Assembly: GCA_016522385.1 (NCBI GenBank)
Contig: JAEKFU010000706.1
Span: 1 to 5,830, forward strand
Direction: 5' to 3'
Length of the DNA: 5,830 bases
From: Pseudomonadota bacterium
Lineage (GTDB): Bacteria > Pseudomonadota > Alphaproteobacteria > Rhizobiales > Aestuariivirgaceae
Numbering within the stretch: the stretch's first letter is position 1; the number at the start of each line of letters is the position of its first letter. Below, one piece after another: positions 1-5,830 of this stretch. Under the pieces are notes generated by a model. That model saw nothing but the letters and a program-made list of their open reading frames with translations. It was not told the origin of the DNA and ran no database searches. Position numbers and translations under genes: made by a program.

Positions 1-1196
1 CGCGATATATCAGGATCGGTGACTCTTAGCTCAGGGGTCTCTTTGGGCCTTACCGTTGCGGTTTTGGTCAGCGATTGCAGCTGGTTACGCGCCTCCCCTG
101 CGTAGATGCCGTCTGAAAAAGCGATCAGATAGCTGCGGTAGCCTGCAATTGAATGGGCCGCGCGCGCCTTGTCCCATTGGATCTTTTCCACTTTGGCTTC
201 AAAAAGGCTTTGTATGCGGGTGTGGCAGGCCGAGCCGGGGAATTGCCGTAGATACGCCTCATAGCCCTCTATTGTGTCATCCAGGATTGCACGCTGACAG
301 GCCAGTTTTGCGTTGCTACCAGCAGACCCGCCCGGGCTGGCCGTCTTTGCATCGCCACTGCCGCTACCGCTGCCGGGGCTGGCTTGCCGGCCGGCCAGAT
401 AAAAGTCGCGGATGACCTCATCATAGTAGGCCGGCACCTGTTTATGATTGACTTTTAGCGCCGTCTCGCGAACCCGCCGGCGCACCCGTGTGGCGACCTG
501 CAACAATGTAAGTCCCGGCTTCTGCAGCAGCGGCAGAAGCTCCCGGGTATAAATTGAGTTTGGGTTCTGATCGTCATCCGACAACCGGTCGAGCGCGGAT
601 TGCCCAAGTCCGGCGGAATACATGACAAAGGTGCCGCTAGCCGGCTGCACGCTGGCCAGACCACGGCTGGCACCGAGCGATCGGCCAGTCGCCGTGGCAA
701 ATGGATTGTCGCGGCAGGCGTCCAAAATGATCAGGTTGAGCCGCGCACCGCGTTTTTGCAGCTCATGCAACAATCCGTCGAAATTCATCGAGCGAGACTT
801 CAGAATCTCTTCCTCGCCGGCACGCACCACGGGAATGTCGGACGGCAGCAGGTAATTCTGTCCATTGATCTCCACGCCATGCCCGGCAAAGAACAACGCC
901 GCAACGTCGCCCTTCTCGATCTGGTTCAAATATCGCTGCCAGGCAAGAATGAAGTCATCCCGGCTGGCATTCTTCTTAACCGGGATGACCTGAAACCCAA
1001 CGCCGCGCAGCGCAGCCGAAATTGATTGCGCATCATTGACCGCTTTCCGCAACTGCTGATGGCTTGGCAGGTTGACATAGCGATCGACGTCAACCACCAG
1101 CGCGATCCGCTTCTCGGCCGCGGCGGGCACGACCGAAAACGCAGTACAAATAACCACCAGCAACATACGTGCAGCTTGACCCACCACGCTCAGCAT
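1..1196 (-). CDS. Secreted caspase-like (peptidase C14, p20 fold) protein, C-terminus cut by window edge
   Basis: Seen: an open frame of 398 codons from ATG at 1196 to the left edge with no stop. Residues 1-27 form a signal peptide (hydrophobic core LLVVICTAF, then VVPAAA before EKR), so the product is probably periplasmic or membrane-attached. Residues 30-265 match the caspase p20 fold: beta strand IALVVDVDRY, the conserved KAVNDA helix (51-56), the catalytic histidine in FFAGHG (His106) and the catalytic cysteine in LDACRDNPF (Cys161). A Gly/Ser-rich linker (about 271-298) follows. After it come two related helical repeats (about 299-335 and 341-376) with the pattern of a Tyr-rich helix, then F-P/S-G-x-x-x-x-A/T-R. 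The start is supported by CGGAG six bases upstream and an in-frame TGA further upstream with no earlier ATG. Known of the family: these are cysteine peptidases related to metacaspases, often with C-terminal repeat or sensor domains. The substrate and any role in cell death or proteolytic signalling are unknown. It is transcribed away from the TRAP operon. Confidence 0.9.
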   Translation of the reverse strand, partial: MLSVVGQAARMLLVVICTAFSVVPAAAEKRIALVVDVDRYVNLPSHQQLRKAVNDAQSISAALRGVGFQVIPVKKNASRDDFILAWQRYLNQIEKGDVAALFFAGHGVEINGQNYLLPSDIPVVRAGEEEILKSRSMNFDGLLHELQKRGARLNLIILDACRDNPFATATGRSLGASRGLASVQPASGTFVMYSAGLGQSALDRLSDDDQNPNSIYTRELLPLLQKPGLTLLQVATRVRRRVRETALKVNHKQVPAYYDEVIRDFYLAGRQASPGSGSGSGDAKTASPGGSAGSNAKLACQRAILDDTIEGYEAYLRQFPGSACHTRIQSLFEAKVEKIQWDKARAAHSIAGYRSYLIAFSDGIYAGEARNQLQSLTKTATVRPKETPELRVTDPDIS

Positions 1197-1202
1197 CGCT
1201 TG

Positions 1203-1207
1203 CTCCG
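1203..1207 (-). promoter_or_regulatory. Ribosome binding site of the caspase-like gene
   Basis: On the minus strand the bases read CGGAG, ending six bases before the ATG at 1196. This favours that ATG over the second in-frame ATG (codon 11), which would also leave a workable signal peptide. Confidence 0.6.
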
Positions 1208-1220
1208 TCGACCATCGAAA

Positions 1221-1249
1221 AGTATGGCAGACATCTGCAACATCGGCAA
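1221..1249 (-). promoter_or_regulatory. Possible weak promoter for the caspase-like gene
   Basis: On the minus strand TTGCCG (1249-1244) and CATACT (1226-1221) are separated by 17 bases. Each matches four of six bases of the sigma70 -35 and -10 consensus. Transcription would begin near 1214, giving a very short leader of about 18 bases before the ATG. The spacer contains the inverted repeat GCAGA-CA-TCTGC (1227-1238). The match is modest and could be chance. Confidence 0.3.
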
Positions 1250-1277
1250 TCTGACGCTCGAAGGCATTCCGCAGTCA

Positions 1278-1288
1278 TTGATCATCAA
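1278..1288. promoter_or_regulatory. Palindrome TTGAT-C-ATCAA, candidate operator
   Basis: This is a perfect 11-base inverted repeat with a single central base. It lies in the divergent region about 27 bases upstream of the rightward -35 box and upstream of the leftward promoter candidate. The position would suit a regulator acting on either gene. No regulator gene lies in the window and the site is short, so the assignment is tentative. Confidence 0.25.
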
Positions 1289-1314
1289 GCAATCCCAGAG
1301 CTTGAAACACGTAT

Positions 1315-1344
1315 TTGACACGGTGATCCCCGCCCTCCCATAAT
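1315..1344 (+). promoter_or_regulatory. Sigma70-type promoter of the TRAP operon
   Basis: A perfect TTGACA (1315-1320) is followed, after 18 bases, by CATAAT (1339-1344), which matches five of six bases of the -10 consensus. Transcription would start near 1351 and leave a leader of about 119 bases before the dctP ATG. The leader contains TCTGGCA twice (1385-1391 and 1397-1403, 12 bases apart). I see no convincing riboswitch in it. This is the best promoter match in the region and lies directly upstream of the operon. Confidence 0.6.
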
Positions 1345-1457
1345 GTGGCGGCGGCCAGAAACGCACAGCATTGCCGATCACCGGTCTGGCACACACTCTG
1401 GCAGTCAGATTTGTTGAAATACGGCAAAGAGCAGAAACAGCCGCCGCCAATCCTGGG

Positions 1458-1462
1458 AGGAG
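1458..1462 (+). promoter_or_regulatory. Ribosome binding site that fixes the dctP start
   Basis: AGGAG, inside the purine run GGGAGGAGAGAA, ends seven bases before ATG at 1470. It identifies that ATG as the start. An in-frame TTG at 1371 would add 33 residues ahead of the Tat signal and has no comparable site. Confidence 0.8.
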
Positions 1463-1469
1463 AGAACAC

Positions 1470-2627
1470 ATGACCCGAAAACTATCCAAACACGGTCTGC
1501 GTGAGAATGTGGAAGGTGTCGTGGCGGCGCGCCGCGATTTCCTGAAGAATGCCGCGGTGACGGCCGGTGTTGCCGCCACAGCGGGTGGTCTGGCCAGCCC
1601 GTTCATTAGTGATGCCAGGGCGGCTGAGACAACCACCTGGCGCATACAAACTTCGTGGCCCGGCGGTATCGGTCTGCAGATCTTTAAGGACTGGTGCGGC
1701 ACAATTGTTGAAAAAACCGGTGGGGAACTGGCTTTTCAACCGTTCGGCGCCAAGGACGTGGTTGGTGATTTCCAATTGTTCGACGCAGTCAAGAACGGAG
1801 TCATCGAAGCGATGAACCCGTTTACGCTGTACTGGGCCGGACGCATGCCGATGGCCGTGTTCTTGAGTTCCTATCCGCTGGGACTGCGCAACCCCCATGA
1901 GTGGGATGTTTTCTTCTATGCGCTGGGCGGTCGCGAATTGGCACGCGAGGTATTCGGCAAATTCGACATGTTTTATGTCGGCCATATTCACCACGGACCC
2001 AACATAATTCACTCCAAGGTGCCGATCCTGTCGATCGAGGACTTCCGCGGCCGCAAGATGCGTCTCCCCGGTGGCATGGTGGCCGAGGTGTTCCAGGATG
2101 CCGGCGCCAAGACGACGCTGCTGCCGGGATCGGAAATTTTCCCTGCGCTTGACAAAGGAACGATCGATGTCGCCGACTATGTCGGCCCAGCGATCAACTA
2201 TGCGCTCGGCTTCCACAAGGCGACCAAATATATCTCGATGGGACCGCCCGGTTTCATGTCGATTTACCAGCCGGTTGACCTCATGGATCTGACCGTCGGC
2301 ATTAAACATTGGAATGCCCTGTCACCGCAGATGAAGCAGTTTGTCGAGATGGAAGTGTGCGTCTATTCGGATATCCATCACGCCGGCATCCAAAAGGCCG
2401 ACCAGGAAGCATGGAGTAACTTCGAGGAGGCTGGTACGACTGTGACGCGGCTGTCGCAGGACGATGTCGAGGCCTTTACGAGGCTTGCCGTGCCACGCTG
2501 GTTCCAGTGGGCAAACAAAGACGTCAATGCAGCTCGCGCATTCAAGCTCCAGCTTGACTACATGATGTCGGGCAGCTTGGGCTATGTGACACCCGATCAG
2601 ATCGCCGGACAGGAATTGAAACTGTAG
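1470..2627 (+). CDS. dctP: TRAP transporter periplasmic substrate-binding protein (DctP family, mannitol/chloroaromatic/2-oxoacid type)
   Basis: This 385-residue protein captures the ligand in the periplasm for the permease encoded downstream. Seen: a twin-arginine signal with ARRDFLK (Arg21-Arg22), a hydrophobic stretch at about 28-46 and an AxA cleavage site (A49-R50-A51). The mature protein begins near residue 52 with the typical TTTWRIQTSWPGG. Family landmarks follow in order: QLFDAVKNGVIEAM (102-115), GRKMRLPGG (194-202) with Arg198 at the position of the family's carboxylate-binding arginine, EIFPALDKGTIDVADYVGP (222-240), and the GPPG loop (258-261). Length is usual for the family. The layout resembles the TakP / FcbT1 branch (COG4663), whose known ligands are 2-oxoacids, mannitol-like compounds or chlorobenzoate. 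The ligand here cannot be read from sequence: where the TakP type has EWVGP, this protein has DYVGP (236-240). dctP is a family-level name. It is the first gene of the operon, followed by a hairpin that may raise its level over the permease genes. Confidence 0.93.
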   Translation: MTRKLSKHGLRENVEGVVAARRDFLKNAAVTAGVAATAGGLASPFISDARAAETTTWRIQTSWPGGIGLQIFKDWCGTIVEKTGGELAFQPFGAKDVVGDFQLFDAVKNGVIEAMNPFTLYWAGRMPMAVFLSSYPLGLRNPHEWDVFFYALGGRELAREVFGKFDMFYVGHIHHGPNIIHSKVPILSIEDFRGRKMRLPGGMVAEVFQDAGAKTTLLPGSEIFPALDKGTIDVADYVGPAINYALGFHKATKYISMGPPGFMSIYQPVDLMDLTVGIKHWNALSPQMKQFVEMEVCVYSDIHHAGIQKADQEAWSNFEEAGTTVTRLSQDDVEAFTRLAVPRWFQWANKDVNAARAFKLQLDYMMSGSLGYVTPDQIAGQELKL

Positions 2628-2652
2628 GCTACTGCTCTTTTGCAAATCTTTG

Positions 2653-2690
2653 CTCGAGCCGGGACGGTGAATCCGTCCCGGTCGTTCGAG
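2653..2690 (+). terminator. GC-rich hairpin after dctP (partial terminator or mRNA-stabilising stem)
   Basis: CCGGGACGG (2659-2667) pairs perfectly with CCGTCCCGG (2673-2681) around a five-base TGAAT loop. A further outer stem, CTCGA (2653-2657) with TCGAG (2686-2690), flanks an internal bulge. The downstream bases TTCCGTCTTT are only moderately T-rich, so full termination is unlikely. The hairpin sits 26 bases after the dctP stop and 71 bases before the next start codon. That is a typical place for a stem that protects the binding-protein mRNA or attenuates transcription into the membrane genes. Confidence 0.65.
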
Positions 2691-2748
2691 TTCCGTCTTT
2701 GCCGACGGGAGGTCTACAGCTTAAGTACTATCCGTTAGCCGGCGTTCC

Positions 2749-2753
2749 AGGAG
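2749..2753 (+). promoter_or_regulatory. Ribosome binding site that fixes a GTG start for the TM2-DctQ gene
   Basis: AGGAG ends seven bases before GTG at 2761. The motif and spacing are near ideal, so translation beginning at this GTG, and hence the long N-terminal extension of the small permease, is well supported. Confidence 0.75.
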
Positions 2754-2760
2754 CCATTAC

Positions 2761-3939
2761 GTGTTACAGCAAATCTTGTCGCCAATAGCGGATTTGATGC
2801 ATGCAATCCTGCCGAGCTGGCTGGTATTGCCAAATCTGACCTTCGTTATGCCACATTCCGTTTATTGGTGCGGACTTTTGCTGTTCCCGCCATTGGCGAT
2901 TTATCTTGTTCAGAAAGCTGAAGACAAACCCAGGCAACGCGTCTCCAAGCCGATCGCCTATCTACTTTGGCTTTGGGGCGGATTTGGCGGATTGCACCGT
3001 TTCTATGTCGGGTCGCTGCTACCCGGGCTTTGCTATGTCGTTCTGTTTGTTCTCATCTTGATGAGCAACAATCTTGCGACAGACGCACGAAACATCAAAT
3101 CGACCTTTGACAATGAGTTGAAGGTCGCTGAATTCATGGTCAAACGCCATCAAAAAGCGGTCGATGGCGGCAAGGAAGGTGCTCAGCCCAAATTGGACAA
3201 GGCGATCCAAAAGCGCGATGAAATCAAAGTCAATGCCAAAATCGCCCAAACCAAATTTGATCGTTGGCGATCCATGGGCGGCGGCTTGTTCGCCATTATC
3301 ATAATAATGCTGATTGTTGATGCTTTCTTGATTCCGCGTCTGGTCGTCAAGTGCGCAGCACGCGAAGCCCATATAGTGCAAGCGGCTCCGTTCGAAGTCA
3401 TGGAACGCGGCGCCAAACGCGATGCACGCCAGCAGATCACAACGCCGCTGATTGCAATGATCGAGAAACTTTCCGGCTGGACAGGAAGTTTCGTCGCCTA
3501 TTGGTCGGTGCTTGCGGTTTTTGTTTACTACTATGAGGTCGTCGCCCGCTACGTCTTCAACTCACCGACCAATTGGGCTCATGAGAGCATGTTCTTGATG
3601 TTCGGCATGCAGTATCTGCTATCGGGTGCCTATGCCTTGCGCGAAGGGGCACACGTGCGGGTTGATGTTATCTATGAACGATTTTCACCCCGCGCGCGCG
3701 CCCTCATAGATGTGATCACGTCAGTTGTGTTCTTCATATTCACTGCCACGTTGGCAATCACCGGTTATTTGTTTGCCCGTGACGCCATAGATGTCTTGGA
3801 AGTTTCGTTCACCGAATGGGCCATACAGTACTGGCCGGTCAAGATCACCATAGTCATCGGTGCTGCGGTGCTCCTACTGCAAGGTGTCGCAAAACTGATG
3901 CGCGACATCATCTATCTCCAACGCCAGGAAACGGCATAG
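2761..3939 (+). CDS. dctQ: TRAP transporter small permease (DctQ) with an N-terminal TM2-like domain fused to it
   Basis: The 392-residue product is about twice the size of an ordinary DctQ (about 160-200 residues). Seen, in order: a hydrophobic helix (about 34-50); a TM2-type segment at 63-101 with the hallmark GGFGGLHRFYVG (73-84); a charged, Lys/Asp/Glu-rich and probably helical stretch (about 102-172); a membrane helix ending in VDAFLIPRLV (about 173-195), which resembles the end of a TM2 domain; a linker (about 196-230); then a DctQ domain (about 231-385). The DctQ domain has four hydrophobic segments and the family features VVARYVFNSPTNWAHE (260-275) and LREGAHVRVDVIYERF (293-308). DctQ packs against DctM in the inner membrane and supports import. 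The function of TM2 domains is poorly known. The start is GTG, chosen for its AGGAG. It lies 133 bases after dctP and 3 bases before dctM. The frame is unbroken, so the fusion is not explained by a frameshift within the window. dctQ is a family-level name. Confidence 0.9.
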   Translation: MLQQILSPIADLMHAILPSWLVLPNLTFVMPHSVYWCGLLLFPPLAIYLVQKAEDKPRQRVSKPIAYLLWLWGGFGGLHRFYVGSLLPGLCYVVLFVLILMSNNLATDARNIKSTFDNELKVAEFMVKRHQKAVDGGKEGAQPKLDKAIQKRDEIKVNAKIAQTKFDRWRSMGGGLFAIIIIMLIVDAFLIPRLVVKCAAREAHIVQAAPFEVMERGAKRDARQQITTPLIAMIEKLSGWTGSFVAYWSVLAVFVYYYEVVARYVFNSPTNWAHESMFLMFGMQYLLSGAYALREGAHVRVDVIYERFSPRARALIDVITSVVFFIFTATLAITGYLFARDAIDVLEVSFTEWAIQYWPVKITIVIGAAVLLLQGVAKLMRDIIYLQRQETA

Positions 3940-3942
3940 GTC

Positions 3943-5337
3943 ATGGGACTAGAGATTGAAATCTTCTGGCTGACCCTATTGATGTTCGGTGCCCTGGGCA
4001 TCCTGCTCATGGCTGGGTTGCCACTGGCCTTTGTTACCGGCGGCCTCGGCTGTATCTTTCTGTTCGTCTTCGGCTCGGCCAGTGAACTGAACATCCTGCC
4101 ATCGCGCATCTTTCCGTTCATGACCGATTATCAGCTCTCGGCAATCCCGCTGTTTATTTTCATGGCTGCCATGCTTGAGCGGGCCGGCATAATTCAGGAG
4201 CTGTTCGACGTCGTTTACAAGATTCTCGGCGGCCTACGCGGCGGTCTGGCCTCGGCCACAATCGTCTCATCAACTATTCTCGCTGCCATGGTTGGCGTCA
4301 TTGGTGCTGCCGAAGTGGCCATGGGAATCCTCGCCCTGCCGGCCATGCTGCGCCGAAACTACGATCCGCATCTGGCTTGCGGTTCGATTCTTGCCGGCGG
4401 CACCCTTGGCATCCTGATCCCGCCGTCCATCCTTGCCATCCTATTTGCCGTCGTCGCCCAACAGTCCGTCGGTGACTTGTTTATCGGTGCCGTGATCCCA
4501 GGCTTGCTGCTGTCGGGCCTTTACATCGCCTACGTCACCGCACGTTGCTATTTGAACCCTGAAGCAGGACCCGCACTAGCAGTCGAGGAACGCGTCGATA
4601 TTCGCGAAAAGCTGCGCCTGCTCGGCGGTATTATCACTCCGATCCTGTTAATCGTGCTGGTACTCGGTGTGATCTTCACCGGTATTGCCACGCCGGTCGA
4701 GGCCGCCGGCATTGGAACCTTCGGGGCAATCTTCGTTTCTGCCATGCACCGACGCCTTTCTTGGGCCGGCGTTCAGGAGGCCACTCTTACGACGCTGAGG
4801 GCGTCAGCCATGGTGTTGTGGATCATCTTTGGAGCATCGATCTTCGTTGGATTCTATATCCTGCAGGGCGGTCAGCAATTCGTTGCCGAAACTCTCATCG
4901 GCACCGGCCTCGGGCCTTACGGCATCCTGCTGATCATGATGATCATTCTGGTGATTCTTGGAATGTTCCTTGATTGGGTCGGCATCCTGCTCCTGGCCGT
5001 GCCAATTTTCATGCCGATTTTGCTGCAAATGGAGTTCACCGGCCTGTTTGGCTTTGACGGTCCGACCGCCGGTATCAGCGATCCGGACAAGAAACGCGAA
5101 GCCATGCAGCTGTGGTTCGGTGTCGTCTATATGGTCAACATGCAGATGTCGTTTTTGTCCCCACCTTTCGGGTATGCACTATTCTATCTCAAAAGCGTGG
5201 CGCCGCCGGAAATCGGTATGGCGACGATCTTCCGAGCCGCCATCCCGTTCCTGCTGCTACAAGCCCTCGGCCTGTTCATCTGCATCACCTTTCCGCAACT
5301 CATCTTGTGGCTTCCCTCGCAGGTGTACAGCAACTAA
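3943..5337 (+). CDS. dctM: TRAP transporter large permease (DctM family)
   Basis: This 464-residue, highly hydrophobic inner-membrane protein is the transport subunit that moves the ligand received from the binding protein, driven by an ion gradient in characterised TRAP systems. Seen: an N-terminal MAGLPLAFVTGG segment (23-34), IPLFIFMAAMLERAGI (68-83), LGGLRGGLASATIVSSTI (95-112), the AGGTLGILIPPSILAILF signature (151-168), TPVEAAGIGTFGAI (250-263), FLDWVGILLLAVPIFMPI (342-359) and a conserved terminal part with FLSPPFGYALFYLKSVAP (404-421). It is somewhat longer than the common length of about 425. The extra length includes a polar loop at about 365-388 (FTGLFGFDGPTAGI...DPDKKREAM), seen in the COG4664/FcbT3-like branch. 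The start lies 3 bases after the upstream stop. The nearest AGGA is 13 bases away, so translation is probably coupled to that of the small permease. dctM is a family-level name. Confidence 0.95.
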   Translation: MGLEIEIFWLTLLMFGALGILLMAGLPLAFVTGGLGCIFLFVFGSASELNILPSRIFPFMTDYQLSAIPLFIFMAAMLERAGIIQELFDVVYKILGGLRGGLASATIVSSTILAAMVGVIGAAEVAMGILALPAMLRRNYDPHLACGSILAGGTLGILIPPSILAILFAVVAQQSVGDLFIGAVIPGLLLSGLYIAYVTARCYLNPEAGPALAVEERVDIREKLRLLGGIITPILLIVLVLGVIFTGIATPVEAAGIGTFGAIFVSAMHRRLSWAGVQEATLTTLRASAMVLWIIFGASIFVGFYILQGGQQFVAETLIGTGLGPYGILLIMMIILVILGMFLDWVGILLLAVPIFMPILLQMEFTGLFGFDGPTAGISDPDKKREAMQLWFGVVYMVNMQMSFLSPPFGYALFYLKSVAPPEIGMATIFRAAIPFLLLQALGLFICITFPQLILWLPSQVYSN

Positions 5338-5486
5338 GCCGGCACCATCGCTTTTAGGGCGCCGTCTTGGTGAAAACCGCAATCCAGAACTGCACGAGAA
5401 ATAACTGGTAGGACGGCCCTGGACCCCGACATCTGTCAGGGTAACAGGTATGTTTGCCGAGTAGGTGTCGTGTGAGTAGCGACGTC

Positions 5487-5830
5487 TTATTTTACCTTGG
5501 CAACGCCCAGTGGCACGGCGAACTTCTTGCACCAGATAATCACATGCGATGCTTTGCTAAGCGCCGGGGTTGCTGCAATCGAATAGTTTTGTGCCCCGGT
5601 ATTGGACTTCAGCACTGCTACTAAACCGCCCTTAAGTGGCTTTGAACCATTGCCAAGGGCAACGTAAGGATCGGGGGCACCATCGAGCGAGAAGTTCTTG
5701 CCCAGTTTGATTACCACCTTACCGCCGGATTCGCTGACGCTAACGGAACCGGTGGTGACATGGTTCGAGGCACCTTTGAACGTTCCGCTGCCGGCAAAGG
5801 CAGGTGAGGCGATCAAGGTCAGTGCTGTGA
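5487..5830 (-). CDS. DM13-domain periplasmic protein, N-terminus cut by window edge
   Basis: Seen: an open frame from the right edge to TAA at 5489-5487, giving 113 complete codons. The visible start (TALTLIASPAFA, then GSGTF) is the end of a signal peptide with a cleavage site after AFA, so the true start lies beyond 5830. The TTG at 5816 is not a credible start because it falls inside the signal peptide. The mature part, about 100 residues, fits one DM13 domain: GTF and the following SNH (15-23), FSLDGAPDPYVALGN (46-60), GAQNYSI (78-84), and the C-terminal HVIIWCKKFAVPLGVAKVK with the domain's conserved cysteine (Cys100 of the visible part). DM13 domains have been proposed to act in redox or electron transfer through that cysteine, but the biochemical role is not settled. 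The gene converges on dctM across a 149-base spacer and is not part of the TRAP operon. Confidence 0.85.
   Translation of the reverse strand, partial: TALTLIASPAFAGSGTFKGASNHVTTGSVSVSESGGKVVIKLGKNFSLDGAPDPYVALGNGSKPLKGGLVAVLKSNTGAQNYSIAATPALSKASHVIIWCKKFAVPLGVAKVK

Noticed and set aside
600..1025. Plus-strand open frame of 141 codons opposite the caspase-like gene
   Set aside because: It is antisense to the caspase catalytic region, which is strongly supported by its His and Cys motifs.
1371..1469. N-terminal extension of dctP from a TTG at 1371
   Set aside because: It would put 33 residues ahead of a normal Tat signal, lacks a ribosome binding site and begins only about 20 bases after the predicted transcription start. 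ATG at 1470 has AGGAG at the right spacing.
1482..2309. Long minus-strand open frame of 275 codons opposite dctP
   Set aside because: It lies entirely antisense to a clear DctP gene and its translation has no recognisable family features.
2698..2745. Internal promoter ahead of the small permease gene
   Set aside because: TTGCCG is present, but no acceptable -10 box lies 16-18 bases downstream.
5340..5364. Possible terminator hairpin just after dctM
   Set aside because: CGGCACC can pair with GGCGCCG only with an internal A-C mismatch, and no T run follows. Too weak to call.
4958..5404. Plus-strand frame of 148 codons overlapping the end of dctM
   Set aside because: It is a shifted reading of the dctM coding sequence, rich in Cys, Ser and Arg, with no domain features.
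5417..5483. Other hairpins in the convergent spacer (CCCTG...CAGGG at 5417-5441 and GTCG...CGAC at 5467-5483)
   Set aside because: The stems are only four or five bases, with large loops. The second is followed by a T-rich stretch but is too short to call a terminator with confidence.
1..5830. CRISPR array, insertion sequence, tRNA or rRNA
   Set aside because: I saw no regularly spaced repeats, no transposase-like frame or terminal inverted repeats, and no recognisable RNA gene on either strand.

Overview
The window most likely comes from an alphaproteobacterium. Codon use is moderately GC-rich. A Tat-exported substrate-binding protein, a TRAP operon of the mannitol/chloroaromatic/2-oxoacid type, a secreted caspase-fold protein with short W-x-x-A repeats and a small periplasmic DM13 protein are all common in that class. 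This placement is inference; no rRNA or other marker gene is present.

Layout. (1) Positions 1-1196, minus strand: a secreted caspase-like (peptidase C14 / p20) protein with its His/Cys dyad intact. Its C-terminus runs off the left edge. (2) 1197-1469: a divergent control region. It holds a near-consensus sigma70-type promoter pointing right, a weaker one pointing left and a small palindrome that could be an operator. (3) 1470-5337, plus strand: a complete three-gene TRAP transporter operon in the order binding protein (DctP), small permease (DctQ), large permease (DctM). A strong GC-rich hairpin separates the binding-protein gene from the two membrane genes, which lie only 3 bases apart. (4) 5338-5486: a convergent spacer with only weak hairpins. 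(5) 5487-5830, minus strand: a DM13-domain protein whose N-terminal end lies beyond the right edge.

How the genes work together. The Tat-exported binding protein would capture an organic anion in the periplasm. The carboxylate-binding arginine of the family is present, so a 2-oxoacid, hydroxy acid or aromatic acid is plausible. The binding protein would hand the ligand to the DctQ/DctM membrane complex, which imports it using an ion gradient. The hairpin after dctP may let the binding protein be made in excess over the permease.

The most unusual point is the small permease. Instead of a stand-alone DctQ of about 160-200 residues, the gene encodes 392 residues. A TM2-like membrane domain (GGFGGLHRFYVG motif) is fused to the N-terminus of DctQ, and that TM2 domain itself appears split by a charged helical insert of about 70 residues. 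The GTG start with a well-placed AGGAG supports the full-length fusion. The caspase-like and DM13 genes are neighbours on the opposite strand, and nothing in the sequence ties them functionally to the transporter.
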